35,390 bases of DNA, taken from contig SFLN01000004.1 of the NCBI GenBank assembly GCA_004554555.1, forward strand, positions 1 through 35,390, read 5' to 3'. Numbering within the stretch: the first letter of the stretch is position 1; each line of letters begins with the position of its first letter. The stretch comes from [Eubacterium] saphenum. GTDB lineage: Bacteria > Bacillota > Clostridia > Oscillospirales > Ruminococcaceae. The notes under the pieces are model-generated. The model did no database searches, was not told where the DNA came from, and saw nothing but the letters and a program-made list of their open reading frames with translations. Below are positions 15,425 through 23,664 of the stretch, piece after piece. The translations under genes and the position numbers were made by a program.

Positions 15425-17323
15425 ATGAAAACGAATGAAAAACGGTTGTTTTTTACGACAATAGTCGTCATTCTCGCGCTCCTCGCGGGGTTTACTGTGT
15501 ACAATTTCATCTCGTTCTACGACAACGCTGTGCGAAATATTCAGTCGGTCGGTGAAAACGCTCTCGCTTACGAAACCGAGCAGCTTAACGGTTATCTGAA
15601 CAAGGGAATGGACGTGCTGAAGGTAACGTCGATTTCGGTTGAGTATATGATGGCGGAGGGCAAAACCGCGAAGGATATCGAGAAGTTTCTGGTCGAGGAG
15701 TCGCAGCGCTATATGAGCGATATCGACAAGAATTTCACGGGCATTTACGGCTGGGTGCTCGGCGAGTACATTGACGGAATAGGCTGGAAGCCGCCGGCGG
15801 ATTATGTGGCGAAGGAACGCGACTGGTACATTGCCGCGGAGAAGGCGCACGGTGACTCGGTTATCGTATCGCCGTATCTTGACGCGCAGACGCACACCGT
15901 GATGATTTCGGTGAGCCGAATGTTGTCGGACGGCGACTCGGTTATTTCGCTGGACATCGCGCTGAACGAAATCCAAGCCCTCACAAGTCAGATGGGACTT
16001 GACGATATGGGCTACGGGTTTATTGTGGTGCGGGACGGAATGGTTGTCGCTCACCACAACACCGATGAGCTTGGCAAGAATTACTACGAGGACGGCGAGA
16101 TGGGCGGGCTGCTGAACGCAATTCCCGATGAACGCTCGGTTTTCGATTATGTGATTGGCGGGCAGGAGTGCAAGATTTTCACCAACACGGTTATGGACGA
16201 TTTGCGGGTTGTGCTGGTTATCGAAAGCTCAAAGCTGTTCCGTGAAATCCGCGGTATTCTTATCAGAAACGGCGTTTTGTGCGTGATTGTTTTCGGGGTA
16301 ATCGTAGTTTTCAGCTCGTTTATGATGAAGCGCCTGCGCGAAACCTCGCAAAACGAGCACAAGGTGCGCGAGCAGCTAAAACAGCAGAACTCCGATATCA
16401 TCAAGACGATTGTCCGCATAATCGACGCGATGGACAGGTACACGAACGGACATTCGCAGAGAGTTGCAAACTACTCTCGTGAAATCGCGCGGCGGCTCGG
16501 CAAATCCGAGGAGGAGCAGAAGGACGTTTATTACGCGGGACTGCTGCACGATGTGGGAAAAATCCGCGTTCCCAAAGAGGTTATAAACAAGCCCGGCAAG
16601 CTGAACGACGAGGAATTCCGGCAGATTAAAATTCACACAATCACGGGATTTTACATACTCAAGGAAATCTACAAGGAGGGCGCAATCCTCCACGCGGCAA
16701 AATTCCACCACGAGCGTTTTGACGGGAAAGGCTATCCGATGGGACTTTCGGGGGAGAATATACCCGAGGTTGCGAGGATTGTCGGTGTTGCGGACGCGTA
16801 TGACGCGATGGCGAGCGACAGAAGCTACCGAAAAGCGCTCCCGCAGCAAATAGTCCGTCACGAAATCGAGAGCGGAAAGGGAACGCAGTTTGACCCGAAA
16901 TTTGCCGATGTAATGCTCAAGATGATTGACGAGGACAAGGGCTATACAATGCGGCAGGCGGAGACAAAGAGCAAGACAATTCTTGTCGCGGACGAACAGG
17001 TGTTCACAATCAGAATGGTTGTCGATATTCTGAGCGAGAGCACGGATTACAGCATTGTCGGCACGCAGACCGAGGACGAGATGCACAAGCTGCTCGGTGA
17101 GATGAACGTGGATTTGCTGGTGATTGACGCAACGATGTTCGATGATATCAAGTCGGCAATTTCCAAAATCAGACAAATCCGCGATTTGCCGATTGTGCTG
17201 CTTATTTCGGATAAGCACGCGCTGTCGCTGGTGGAGCTTGCGGACATCGGCGTAACCGACTTCGTGACAAAGCCGATTTCGTCATACGTTTTCCAAGAAG
17301 TAATTCACGGCATTTTGGATTGA
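15425..17323 (+). CDS. Membrane dCache sensor, HD-GYP phosphodiesterase with C-terminal receiver
   Basis: This is a likely c-di-GMP phosphodiesterase controlled by an extracytoplasmic ligand. A first transmembrane helix (about 8-30) is followed by a dCache-like sensor (about 35-270, including KERDWYIAA) and a second helix (about 280-300). The HD-GYP domain follows, with HSQRVANYSREIA, LLHDVGKI (HD at 375-376) and HHERFDGKGYP (428-438). The last 115 residues resemble a receiver. Asp568 in LLVIDATMF is at the phosphorylation position and a Lys lies in VTKP, while the usual acidic pair is ADE (522-524). A receiver after HD-GYP is unusual; it normally comes first. The ribosome binding site is GAAAGGAA. 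It lies 24 bp after corA and may share its transcript. Confidence 0.88.
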   Translation: MKTNEKRLFFTTIVVILALLAGFTVYNFISFYDNAVRNIQSVGENALAYETEQLNGYLNKGMDVLKVTSISVEYMMAEGKTAKDIEKFLVEESQRYMSDIDKNFTGIYGWVLGEYIDGIGWKPPADYVAKERDWYIAAEKAHGDSVIVSPYLDAQTHTVMISVSRMLSDGDSVISLDIALNEIQALTSQMGLDDMGYGFIVVRDGMVVAHHNTDELGKNYYEDGEMGGLLNAIPDERSVFDYVIGGQECKIFTNTVMDDLRVVLVIESSKLFREIRGILIRNGVLCVIVFGVIVVFSSFMMKRLRETSQNEHKVREQLKQQNSDIIKTIVRIIDAMDRYTNGHSQRVANYSREIARRLGKSEEEQKDVYYAGLLHDVGKIRVPKEVINKPGKLNDEEFRQIKIHTITGFYILKEIYKEGAILHAAKFHHERFDGKGYPMGLSGENIPEVARIVGVADAYDAMASDRSYRKALPQQIVRHEIESGKGTQFDPKFADVMLKMIDEDKGYTMRQAETKSKTILVADEQVFTIRMVVDILSESTDYSIVGTQTEDEMHKLLGEMNVDLLVIDATMFDDIKSAISKIRQIRDLPIVLLISDKHALSLVELADIGVTDFVTKPISSYVFQEVIHGILD

Positions 17324-17331
17324 TGAAAAAG

Positions 17332-17363
17332 AACTGCGCCTTTTAAACGGGTGCAGTTTTTTG
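17332..17363 (+). terminator. Terminator after the HD-GYP gene
   Basis: AACTGCGCC (17332-17340) pairs with GGGTGCAGTT (17349-17358), and a T run follows to 17362. It closes the corA/HD-GYP transcript. Confidence 0.8.
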
Positions 17364-17494
17364 TCAAAAATTCACCCCGAGCAGAAAATGGGGGCAAAAT
17401 GGACTATGTCAAAGCAAGAGAGCACGCGCGGATTTTGGATTTTTCGTGCACCGGCGACATCGTGTCGCCTGCGAAAAATCCAAAAACGCAGAGG
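17364..17494 (-). repeat. tRNA-trailing structured repeat, copy R1 (after tRNA-Ser)
   Basis: Read on the minus strand this follows the tRNA-Ser terminator. It begins CTCTGCGTTTTTGG, then forms a long hairpin: arms 17433-17446 and 17472-17485 (14 bp, perfect), then inner arms 17453-17459 and 17463-17469 (GGCGACA/TGTCGCC on the minus strand, CGA loop). After it come GCACGAAA, CCGC, GTGC, GCTTTGACAT and a CCCC/GGGG hairpin. The same order of blocks follows tRNA-Leu at 23500-23664. No protein is encoded. Confidence 0.7.
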
Positions 17495-17537
17495 AAAACC
17501 CGAAAGCACGGTCTAAAAGACCGTGCTTTCGGGTTTT
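17495..17537 (-). terminator. Perfect 20-bp hairpin terminator of tRNA-Ser
   Basis: Arms 17495-17514 and 17518-17537 are perfectly complementary over 20 bp around a 3-base loop, and T tracts flank both ends. It begins at the base next to the encoded CCA, so it ends the tRNA transcript with almost no trailer. It would also work on the plus strand. Confidence 0.92.
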
Positions 17538-17626
17538 TGGCGGAAGCGGTGGGATTCGAACCCACGGTACCGTGAGGTACAACTGATTTCGAGTCAGTCC
17601 CGTTATGACCACTTCGATACGCTTCC
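17538..17626 (-). tRNA. tRNA-Ser (anticodon CGA)
   Basis: On the minus strand the gene starts GGAAGCG and ends CGCTTCC-G-CCA, with CCA encoded. The anticodon arm is CTGA-CTCGAAA-TCAG, giving anticodon CGA. The long variable arm (GTTGTACCTCACGGTAC region) marks a class II tRNA. The T arm contains GGGTTCGAATCCC. At 89 nt it is complete. Confidence 0.97.
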
Positions 17627-17653
17627 ATATACTGTTGAAATTGCAACATAAAT

Positions 17654-17682
17654 ATTATACACGAAAAACGGCTGTTTGTCAA
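17654..17682 (-). promoter_or_regulatory. Promoter of tRNA-Ser
   Basis: On the minus strand, TTGACA (17677-17682) and TATAAT (17654-17659) are 17 bp apart. This is a consensus sigma-A promoter as expected for a stable RNA, about 28 bp before the mature 5' end. Confidence 0.9.
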
Positions 17683-17730
17683 GGGGGTAAATTAAATTTC
17701 ATCAAAAAACTCAAAAACATTTTGCAGGTA

Positions 17731-17759
17731 TTGACAATAGCGGGAAAAAGAGTTATAAT
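17731..17759 (+). promoter_or_regulatory. Promoter of the HdeD-like gene
   Basis: TTGACA (17731-17736) and TATAAT (17754-17759) are 17 bp apart. The start is predicted near 17766, about 50 bp before the gene. Confidence 0.88.
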
Positions 17760-17817
17760 AAATATGTATATTTCGGGCAGCGTCGGCTGTTGAAAACTTT
17801 GAAAGAAGGGCTGATTT

Positions 17818-18429
17818 ATGGAGCTTAACAAATTGAAGGGCTTGAGGAGAAATCTGGTAATTCTGGCGCTGGTGGAGCTTATCGGCGGACTTTTCCTCAT
17901 CATTTACAACGACAGGGGACTGGAAATTCTCCTGCGAATTCTCGGAATAATCGCAGCGTCTTACGGTGTAATCACGCTGATTTTGTGGCTTTTCAAAAAG
18001 GAAAAGAAGGAAAACATCACAATGCTGATAACCGCGGTGCTTGGTGTTGCGGCGGGCGCTTGCTTTATTTTCCTGTGGCAAAATATGCAGGGCGTGTTCA
18101 CGCTGATTGTCGGCATTTTCGCGGGCGTTTACGGCATTTTGAAAGTACCGAATATGTTCTCGATGAAAAAGGCGGGCTTTAAGAAATGGTACTTGCTGCT
18201 CATTCCGATACTTTTGATTGTCGGACTTGGAATTGTAATCGGTCTTAACGCGTTCAACAGCGCCTTTTCCTACAATCTTGCGGCAATTCTGCTCGGTGTT
18301 TCGTTTATTCTGGGCTGCGCTGCCGATATAATCGCGCTGGCGGGTGCAAGCGGAATTGAAGAGGGTGTGGCGATTGCAACCGAGGTTGACGCGGAAACTC
18401 CCGCAATTACCGAGGAAAAGGAAAAATAA
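17818..18429 (+). CDS. HdeD-like (DUF308) membrane protein
   Basis: This is a 203-aa integral membrane protein with about six hydrophobic segments arranged in repeated pairs. Gly/Ala-rich helices (GGLFLIIYNDRGL, LLRILGIIAASYG, VGIFAGVYGILK) resemble the HdeD/DUF308 family, whose role is unsettled (acid-stress link in Escherichia). A short acidic cytoplasmic tail ends the protein. The start has an AAGAAGGG ribosome binding site. It is followed after 12 bp by another small membrane protein. No enzymatic residues can be named. Confidence 0.72.
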   Translation: MELNKLKGLRRNLVILALVELIGGLFLIIYNDRGLEILLRILGIIAASYGVITLILWLFKKEKKENITMLITAVLGVAAGACFIFLWQNMQGVFTLIVGIFAGVYGILKVPNMFSMKKAGFKKWYLLLIPILLIVGLGIVIGLNAFNSAFSYNLAAILLGVSFILGCAADIIALAGASGIEEGVAIATEVDAETPAITEEKEK

Positions 18430-18441
18430 TCGAGGTATGCT

Positions 18442-18774
18442 TTGAGTTTTTTGGAAAAGCTAAAGGTTGTCGCTTTATACACGGGTTTCTGGCTGGTTTT
18501 CGCCGTAGTTTTTGCGGTGATGTTCGCGATGCTTGCCGTGTGTGTTGTGGGGATACCGTTCGGGCTGATGATGGCGGTGCTGGGGGTTGCGGTGCTGATG
18601 TTCAAGGCGGATTTCGTCTTAACGCAGCTTGCTCCCGAGCTTATGCTGTTCGGCGGGCTTGCGGGCGCGTTTTTCACGGCGTTTCTCGGTGCGCTTGCCG
18701 TCAAGCTCGGGTTTATCGTATCTCGGTTTTTCCTTAAAATAAAACGTCGCTGCGACGCTTTGAGGAACTGGTGA
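18442..18774 (+). CDS. Small membrane protein partnered with a DUF4097 protein
   Basis: This 110-aa, very hydrophobic protein has about three membrane segments (roughly 12-35, 36-55 and 62-90) and a basic C-terminal end. The start is probably TTG at 18442 behind CGAGG; the nearby ATG at 18437 runs into a stop after two codons. The stop overlaps the next start in a TGATG junction, so the two proteins are probably made together. DUF4097 genes are often preceded by small DUF1700-type membrane genes; this one is in the same position but I cannot assign it to that family. Function unknown. Confidence 0.7.
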   Translation: MSFLEKLKVVALYTGFWLVFAVVFAVMFAMLAVCVVGIPFGLMMAVLGVAVLMFKADFVLTQLAPELMLFGGLAGAFFTAFLGALAVKLGFIVSRFFLKIKRRCDALRNW

Positions 18775-19508
18775 TGGAAAAAATCGTGAACAGGCTGCTG
18801 ATTATCACGGCAGCGGCAGCGGCGGTTTTCGGAGCGCTTGCTTTTGTTTTCAGAAACGCGGAGCACGACAACGCGGCTGAGGGCAACGAGAGCTTTTCCG
18901 TGTGCGATTATATCAAGATAAATCTTGTGAAGCTGAACGCTGAGATAATCCCGTACAGCGGCGATGAAATCCGCGTTTGCTACAAGAACAACCTTCCGCT
19001 GATAATCGAGCACGGCGACAACAGCATAACCGTGTCCGAGGACGAGAAATTTGTGATATCGCTGTTTCCCGGCTCGCAGAGCGAGTTCGGCGTGAGCGTT
19101 TATCTGCCCGAGCGGAGCTATCGGGAGATTTCGGTGGTCACGGGCGGCGGGAACGTCAAGGTTGGACGAGTGGACAGCAAATTGCTGAACGTCATCACGG
19201 AAAGCGGCGATATTTCGTTTAACAATGCGGTTTCGCAGTTCAACATTTCCACGACGAGCGGGTTTGTTTCGCTGGACATCGAGGCGGTTATGAGAAACTG
19301 CTCGATTTTGTCGAGAAAAGGGGACGTTGACGTGTATGTTTCGGAAAAAGCGTCGGTTGCGGTTGATTTTGAAACGCAGACGGGCGCGTGCGTTCCCGAG
19401 ATAACGGGCGGACGAGCCTCGGGGAACGGACTTTACGGGATAAACGGCGGTGCAAAGTCGATTTACGCGGCTGTTCAAGAGGGAACACTAACGATAAAGA
19501 AGCGGTGA
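18774..19508 (+). CDS. DUF4097 (adhesin-like beta-helix) membrane-anchored protein
   Basis: One N-terminal transmembrane segment (about 6-24, beginning NRLLIITAAAAAVFGALAF) is followed by a beta-rich region of about 210 residues with the layered repeats of DUF4097 (GGGNVKVGRVDSK, ESGDISFNNA, TSGFVSLDIEA, RKGDVDVYVS). This fold is predicted to be a right-handed beta helix outside the membrane. The family's role is not established, but it is often linked to envelope-stress regulators. I chose ATG at 18774, overlapping the previous stop, over the in-frame GTG at 18771. GAGG lies about 8 bp upstream. No PadR regulator is adjacent, unlike many such clusters. Confidence 0.78.
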   Translation: MEKIVNRLLIITAAAAAVFGALAFVFRNAEHDNAAEGNESFSVCDYIKINLVKLNAEIIPYSGDEIRVCYKNNLPLIIEHGDNSITVSEDEKFVISLFPGSQSEFGVSVYLPERSYREISVVTGGGNVKVGRVDSKLLNVITESGDISFNNAVSQFNISTTSGFVSLDIEAVMRNCSILSRKGDVDVYVSEKASVAVDFETQTGACVPEITGGRASGNGLYGINGGAKSIYAAVQEGTLTIKKR

Positions 19509-19528
19509 ACTCCGCGAAAGGAGCAGGA

Positions 19529-19936
19529 ATGAAACATTTCAGACAAATCCTCACCATCACAACAGACGAGCCGGAGCAATTTTTAAATCTCTCGTATGAG
19601 GTGGAGGAATGTGTTCGCAGGAGTATGATAAACGAGGGAATTTGCGTTGTTGCGTCGCAGCACACAACCTCGGCGGTTTTCCTCGAGAACGACAACGAGT
19701 GCCTTTATCACGACTGGAAAGCGCTTTTGGACAAGGTTACGGACGTCAAGACCGAGTACGAGGTTGACTACATAAACCGCGGCAAGCAGCACCTCAAGCA
19801 GATTTTGCTCGGTTCATCGGTGACGATACCCATTTCGGACGGAAAGCTCGATTTGGGACCGCGACAGTACATAATGTACGGCGATTTTGACGGAATGCGC
19901 GAAAAATATGTTATTGTAAAAATAATTGGTGAGTAA
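19529..19936 (+). CDS. yjbQ: YjbQ/UPF0047 family protein
   Basis: This 135-aa single-domain protein carries the family motif region SQHTTSAVFLENDNE and later LGSSVTIPISDGKLDLG with the final FDG block. Family members bind a metal through conserved histidines and have weak thiamine-phosphate synthase activity; the physiological role is uncertain. The ATG at 19529 is supported by AAAGGAGCAGG directly upstream; longer in-frame starts lie inside the previous gene. It ends 4 bp before the next start. Confidence 0.9.
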   Translation: MKHFRQILTITTDEPEQFLNLSYEVEECVRRSMINEGICVVASQHTTSAVFLENDNECLYHDWKALLDKVTDVKTEYEVDYINRGKQHLKQILLGSSVTIPISDGKLDLGPRQYIMYGDFDGMREKYVIVKIIGE

Positions 19937-19940
19937 ATTT

Positions 19941-22787
19941 ATGGAAAAGACATCTTTCAAAAAAATTTTGCTTTCTTCACAAGCTTATTGGTTCAGCTTT
20001 TTCCTGCCCGCCGCGATACTTCTCGCGGCTTACGCTGTGTTCGGGGTGTACCCGTTTGGCATTAAATCGGTGCTAGCGCTTGATTTGAACGCGCAGTACG
20101 TCACCTATTTCGACTATATGTACGACGTTCTCGGCGGGAGCGAGAGCCTTTTCTACACCTGGAGCGGCTCGCTTTCGGGCGAGTTTTTCGGAACGTTCGC
20201 TTACTACCTAGCAAGCCCGTTCAACTTCATAATCTGGCTTTTCCCGCGCGAATGTATAACCGAGGGCGTTATGGTAATGCTCTTGGTCAAATCGGGCGCG
20301 GTTGGACTTTCGGCGGCGTTTTACCTCAAGAAGCACCGCGGTTTCTCCGATTACACGACAATTCTTTTTTCGGTAATGTTCGCGCTTTGCGGATATTTTG
20401 TCGCGCACACGATAAACCCGATGTGGCTGGACGGACTGGTTGCGCTGCCGCTTGTGATAATGGGCGTTGAGCGGATTTGCCAAAAGCGCGGATTTTTGCT
20501 GTACACGCTGTCTGTTCTGTACATTTTCATCGCGAACTATTACATCGGCTATATGGTGGGAATTTTCTCGGCGGTGTACGCGATTTACTATGTTTCGTCG
20601 AGAAAAATCGGCGGAGTTAAGGACTATTTCAGAGCCGTGGGCGTTTACACGGCGTCATCGGTTGCGGCAATTCTGTTGTCGTGCGTTGTGATAATCCCCG
20701 CGTTCAAATCGCTGCAAAACGGCAAGCTCGGAGCGGGAGCGGATTTCTCGTTCACGGAGAATTTCAATATTGCCGACAGCTTTATAAAGCTCTTCCCCGG
20801 CACTTACGACACCGAGCGTCCCGACGGACTGCCGATGCTTTACTGCGGCACGCTGGCGCTGCTTTTCGTGCTGATTTACTTTATGAGCAAAAAAATTCCC
20901 GTTCGGCAAAAAATCAGCGGCGGCTTTTTGCTCGGGGTAATGACGCTTTGTATGTACATAAAGCCTATCGATATGCTCTGGCACGGCGGACAGGTTCCCG
21001 TGTGGATGCCGTATCGCTACTCGTTCACCATAATTTTCCTGCTGATAATCTTCGGCGCGGAGGCGTTTGAAAAAATCGAAAGCGTTCGTCCGAAGCAAAT
21101 CGGCTCGGCGTTTCTGATTTTGCTGGGAGTGCTGCTGTTCTGCGATTATTTCGAGGGCGGCGAGCATTTCAACACGACCTTGGTTATCGTAGTACCGCTG
21201 ATTGTTCTCGCGATAATCGCGGCATTCGCTGTGGGTTATCGAAAATACCACAATAAAGGCGCGATGAGAATTACGCTTTGTATAGCGGTTTGCGGCGAGC
21301 TTTTGCTCAACGCGGGAATGTACGTCTACAAAATTCACGGCGATGTTTATTATTCCGACCACGACAGCTACACTAAAGAAATCCCGCAGACGAGGAGTAT
21401 TGTCAATCAGGTAAAGGCGCAGGACGACGGCTTTTACCGAATGGAAAAGACCTATCACCGCACGGTGAACGACCCGATGGCAACGGGACTGTACGGCTTC
21501 TCGCACTCCACCAGCACCTACAATTCCAAAATCATCGACCTGCTCGCGGATATGGGCTTTGGCGCGCGCTTCCACTATTCGCGGTATGACGGCGCAACGC
21601 TGCTTACCGATGACCTTTTCGGCGTGAAATACGTCATCGCAAAGGACAAGCGAACCGTTCCCTATGACGAGGAAATCACCGCGGCAAATCAGATTGACGC
21701 GCGTGTTTACGAGAACACCGACGCTTTGCCGATAGCGTATCTTGCCGATGAAAAAATTATCGGCAGCAGCATTAGCACCGGCTCGACGTTTTTGTTCCAG
21801 CAGCGCTTGGCGTCGCTGCTTGTCGGTCGGGATTACGGCGATGACGTGGAGCTTTTCACAGCTATTGACGACGTTGTGTTCGACAACAAAAACATCACAA
21901 TCGGCTCGACAACGGACGGCTATTACACCTACAAAAAGCGCATAAGCGGCGATGAAGCCTTCGTTTCGTTCAGCGTGAAAATGCCGAAAGCGGGCGCGGC
22001 TTACGTTTATCTTCCCACGAGATACGAGCGCGAGTGCAAAATGTACCTCAATGGTGAGTTTTTGCGCAATTACTTTGAAAATGAAAATCACTGCATAGTT
22101 TATCTCGGTGACTATGAGGCAGGCGATGAGTTCAAGGTTGAATTCAGACCGAATAACAAGGAAATGATTTTCAAGGACGCAGAGTTTTACGTTCTTGACA
22201 GGGAAGCTCTTTCGGAGTATACGCAGGCGCTTGGTAATCAGAACTGCGAGGTTCGCAAAACGAGCAGCACCACGATTGAAATCAAGGTGAACACCGAAGA
22301 AAGCCGGGCGCTTTTCACGACAATTCCCGCCGAGGAGGGCTGGAGCGCAACGCTTGACGGACAGCCGTGTACAATTGCGTCTGCGGTTAACGGCGCACTT
22401 ATGTGCCTGAACGTGCCTGCGGGCGAGCACACGATAACGCTGTCGTTCTTCCCTGCGGGAATGAAAACGGGCTTGATTTTGACCGCGTGCGGAGCGGGCG
22501 TGCTGCTTGTGATGATTGCGCTGAGCATTATTTTGAAGCATATAAAGCGCAAAAAGGCGCTCGCTGTTCAAAATGCGGAGGAAACCGAAAGCGCTGCCGA
22601 GGAGCCCGAATCAATCCCCGAGTTCCCCGATGTCCCCGATGTTGAGGATGAGGAAGACGGATTTGAGGCAATTGACGAGGAAATTTCGGCTCTTGAGGAA
22701 AAAGCTGCTGAGGAAATGAAAGCGGCTCGTGATGTGGGCGAGCTGCCGGTAATTCCCGAGGACACGTTTGACGAGGAGGACAGCTGA
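19941..22787 (+). CDS. YfhO-family polytopic membrane protein (GT-C-like)
   Basis: This 948-aa protein has about 12-14 transmembrane helices in the first 470 residues, a large extracytoplasmic beta-rich domain (about 480-830) and a final transmembrane helix (about 845-868). The acidic LDLNAQYVTYFDYMYDVL loop after the first helix is typical of YfhO proteins. YfhO is implicated in glycosylation of lipoteichoic acid in Bacillus. The cytoplasmic tail is extremely acidic (many Glu/Asp, with EFPDVPDVEDEEDG), an unusual extension of about 80 residues. ATG at 19941 has GGTGAG 7 bp upstream, so I prefer it to TTG 19926 or GTG 19929. The stop overlaps yfcE (TGATG). Confidence 0.88.
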   Translation: MEKTSFKKILLSSQAYWFSFFLPAAILLAAYAVFGVYPFGIKSVLALDLNAQYVTYFDYMYDVLGGSESLFYTWSGSLSGEFFGTFAYYLASPFNFIIWLFPRECITEGVMVMLLVKSGAVGLSAAFYLKKHRGFSDYTTILFSVMFALCGYFVAHTINPMWLDGLVALPLVIMGVERICQKRGFLLYTLSVLYIFIANYYIGYMVGIFSAVYAIYYVSSRKIGGVKDYFRAVGVYTASSVAAILLSCVVIIPAFKSLQNGKLGAGADFSFTENFNIADSFIKLFPGTYDTERPDGLPMLYCGTLALLFVLIYFMSKKIPVRQKISGGFLLGVMTLCMYIKPIDMLWHGGQVPVWMPYRYSFTIIFLLIIFGAEAFEKIESVRPKQIGSAFLILLGVLLFCDYFEGGEHFNTTLVIVVPLIVLAIIAAFAVGYRKYHNKGAMRITLCIAVCGELLLNAGMYVYKIHGDVYYSDHDSYTKEIPQTRSIVNQVKAQDDGFYRMEKTYHRTVNDPMATGLYGFSHSTSTYNSKIIDLLADMGFGARFHYSRYDGATLLTDDLFGVKYVIAKDKRTVPYDEEITAANQIDARVYENTDALPIAYLADEKIIGSSISTGSTFLFQQRLASLLVGRDYGDDVELFTAIDDVVFDNKNITIGSTTDGYYTYKKRISGDEAFVSFSVKMPKAGAAYVYLPTRYERECKMYLNGEFLRNYFENENHCIVYLGDYEAGDEFKVEFRPNNKEMIFKDAEFYVLDREALSEYTQALGNQNCEVRKTSSTTIEIKVNTEESRALFTTIPAEEGWSATLDGQPCTIASAVNGALMCLNVPAGEHTITLSFFPAGMKTGLILTACGAGVLLVMIALSIILKHIKRKKALAVQNAEETESAAEEPESIPEFPDVPDVEDEEDGFEAIDEEISALEEKAAEEMKAARDVGELPVIPEDTFDEEDS

Positions 22788-23332
22788 TGAAGCTAATGAT
22801 AGCGTCCGACATTCACGGCTCGGCGTATTACTGCGAGAAAATGCTTGAAGCGTACCGCGCGGAAAAAGCGGAGCGGCTGCTGCTGCTCGGCGACCTGCTC
22901 TATCACGGTCCGCGAAACGACCTGCCGCGCGATTACGCCCCGAAGAGGGTTATCGAGCTGCTGAACGCGTACAAGAACGAGATTTTATGCGTTCGCGGAA
23001 ACTGCGAGGCGGAGGTTGACCAGATGGTTCTGGAGTTCCCCGTGCTCGCGGAGTACGCGTTTGTGGCGTTGGAAAAGGGCGCGATTTTTATGGCGCACGG
23101 TCACAATTTCAACGAAAGCAAGCTTCCGCCGCTTCACAAGGGCGACATTCTCCTGAACGGTCACACGCACGTTCCGAAATGCACGGAGCACGAAAATTTC
23201 GTCTATATGAACCCCGGCTCAACGTCAATCCCCAAGGAAAACAGCCCGCACGGCTATATGACTTATGAAAACGGCTTGTTCTTGTGGAAGGATTTTTCGG
23301 GTGAAATTTACAAGGAGTACCGTTATTTTTGA
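22787..23332 (+). CDS. yfcE: YfcE-type metallophosphoesterase
   Basis: This 181-aa manganese-type phosphodiesterase has the complete motif set: SDIHGS at residues 7-12, GDLLYHGPRN, RGNCE (where most families have GNHD/E), MAHGH and GHTH. This pattern matches YfcE and MJ0936-like enzymes, which hydrolyse model phosphodiesters; the natural substrate is unknown. It is translationally coupled to the YfhO gene by a 1-bp overlap. It contrasts with the second phosphoesterase in the window (26033-26752), which has lost ligands. Confidence 0.92.
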   Translation: MKLMIASDIHGSAYYCEKMLEAYRAEKAERLLLLGDLLYHGPRNDLPRDYAPKRVIELLNAYKNEILCVRGNCEAEVDQMVLEFPVLAEYAFVALEKGAIFMAHGHNFNESKLPPLHKGDILLNGHTHVPKCTEHENFVYMNPGSTSIPKENSPHGYMTYENGLFLWKDFSGEIYKEYRYF

Positions 23333-23351
23333 GAAAATTTTGCCAAACCCC

Positions 23352-23380
23352 TTGACAAATCGGCGCAGATGTGGTACAAT
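23352..23380 (+). promoter_or_regulatory. Promoter of tRNA-Leu
   Basis: TTGACA (23352-23357) and TACAAT (23375-23380) are 17 bp apart. The gene begins 14 bp after the -10 box. Confidence 0.9.
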
Positions 23381-23394
23381 AGTAGGGTGAAATC

Positions 23395-23481
23395 GCCGGT
23401 GTGTTGGAATTGGCAGACGAGACGGACTCAAAATCCGTTGCTGGCAACAGCGTGTGGGTTCGACCCCCACCACCGGCACCA
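23395..23481 (+). tRNA. tRNA-Leu (anticodon CAA)
   Basis: The acceptor strands GCCGGTG and CACCGGC enclose an 87-nt class II tRNA with discriminator A and encoded CCA (23479-23481). The anticodon arm ACGGA-CTCAAAA-TCCGT gives CAA. The variable arm is TGCTGGCAACAGCG and the T arm contains GGGTTCGACCCCC. Confidence 0.97.
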
Positions 23482-23484
23482 CTT

Positions 23485-23511
23485 GAGGACGGTCCGTAGG
23501 ACCGTCCTCTT
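23485..23511 (+). terminator. tRNA-Leu terminator hairpin
   Basis: GAGGACGGTCC (23485-23495) pairs perfectly with GGACCGTCCTC (23499-23509) around GTA. The T run after it is weak (TTCTGCGTTTTTG). A second copy of the right arm, GACCGTCCTC at 23665-23674, could compete for the same left arm. Confidence 0.75.
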
Positions 23512-23664
23512 CTGCGTTTTTGTCGTTTTTGCAGGTGACAGAATGTCACACTAGCACGAAACGCAAGAAAGCCGCTGATTGTGCGCTAATCTCGCTTTGA
23601 TGTTGCCCGTTGTGCTCTAGTTTGTGCTGGGGGCGAATTTCGTGCCCGAAAATGACTTTTGTGC
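23500..23664 (+). repeat. tRNA-trailing structured repeat, copy R2 (after tRNA-Leu)
   Basis: It begins in the right arm of the tRNA-Leu terminator (GACCGTCCTCTTCTGCG). A long hairpin follows: TTTTTG (23517-23522) with CAAGAA (23564-23569), CGTTT (23524-23528) with AAACG (23559-23563), and inner GTGACA (23535-23540) with TGTCAC (23544-23549) around GAA. After it come GCCGC, GTGCGCTAATCTCGCTTTGATGT, CTCTAGT and GGGGCGAATTTCGTGCCCG. Blocks and order match R1 behind tRNA-Ser. In the inner stem a C-G pair of R1 is a T-A pair here, so pairing is kept. Confidence 0.7.

Noticed and set aside
17351..17575. Plus-strand open frame across R1 and the tRNA-Ser gene
   Set aside because: It runs through a terminator and into the antisense of a tRNA; no plausible protein.
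20655..22571. Very long open frame (638 codons) antisense to the YfhO gene
   Set aside because: It is a composition shadow of the YfhO gene; Arg/His/Gln-rich, with no family resemblance and no ribosome binding site.
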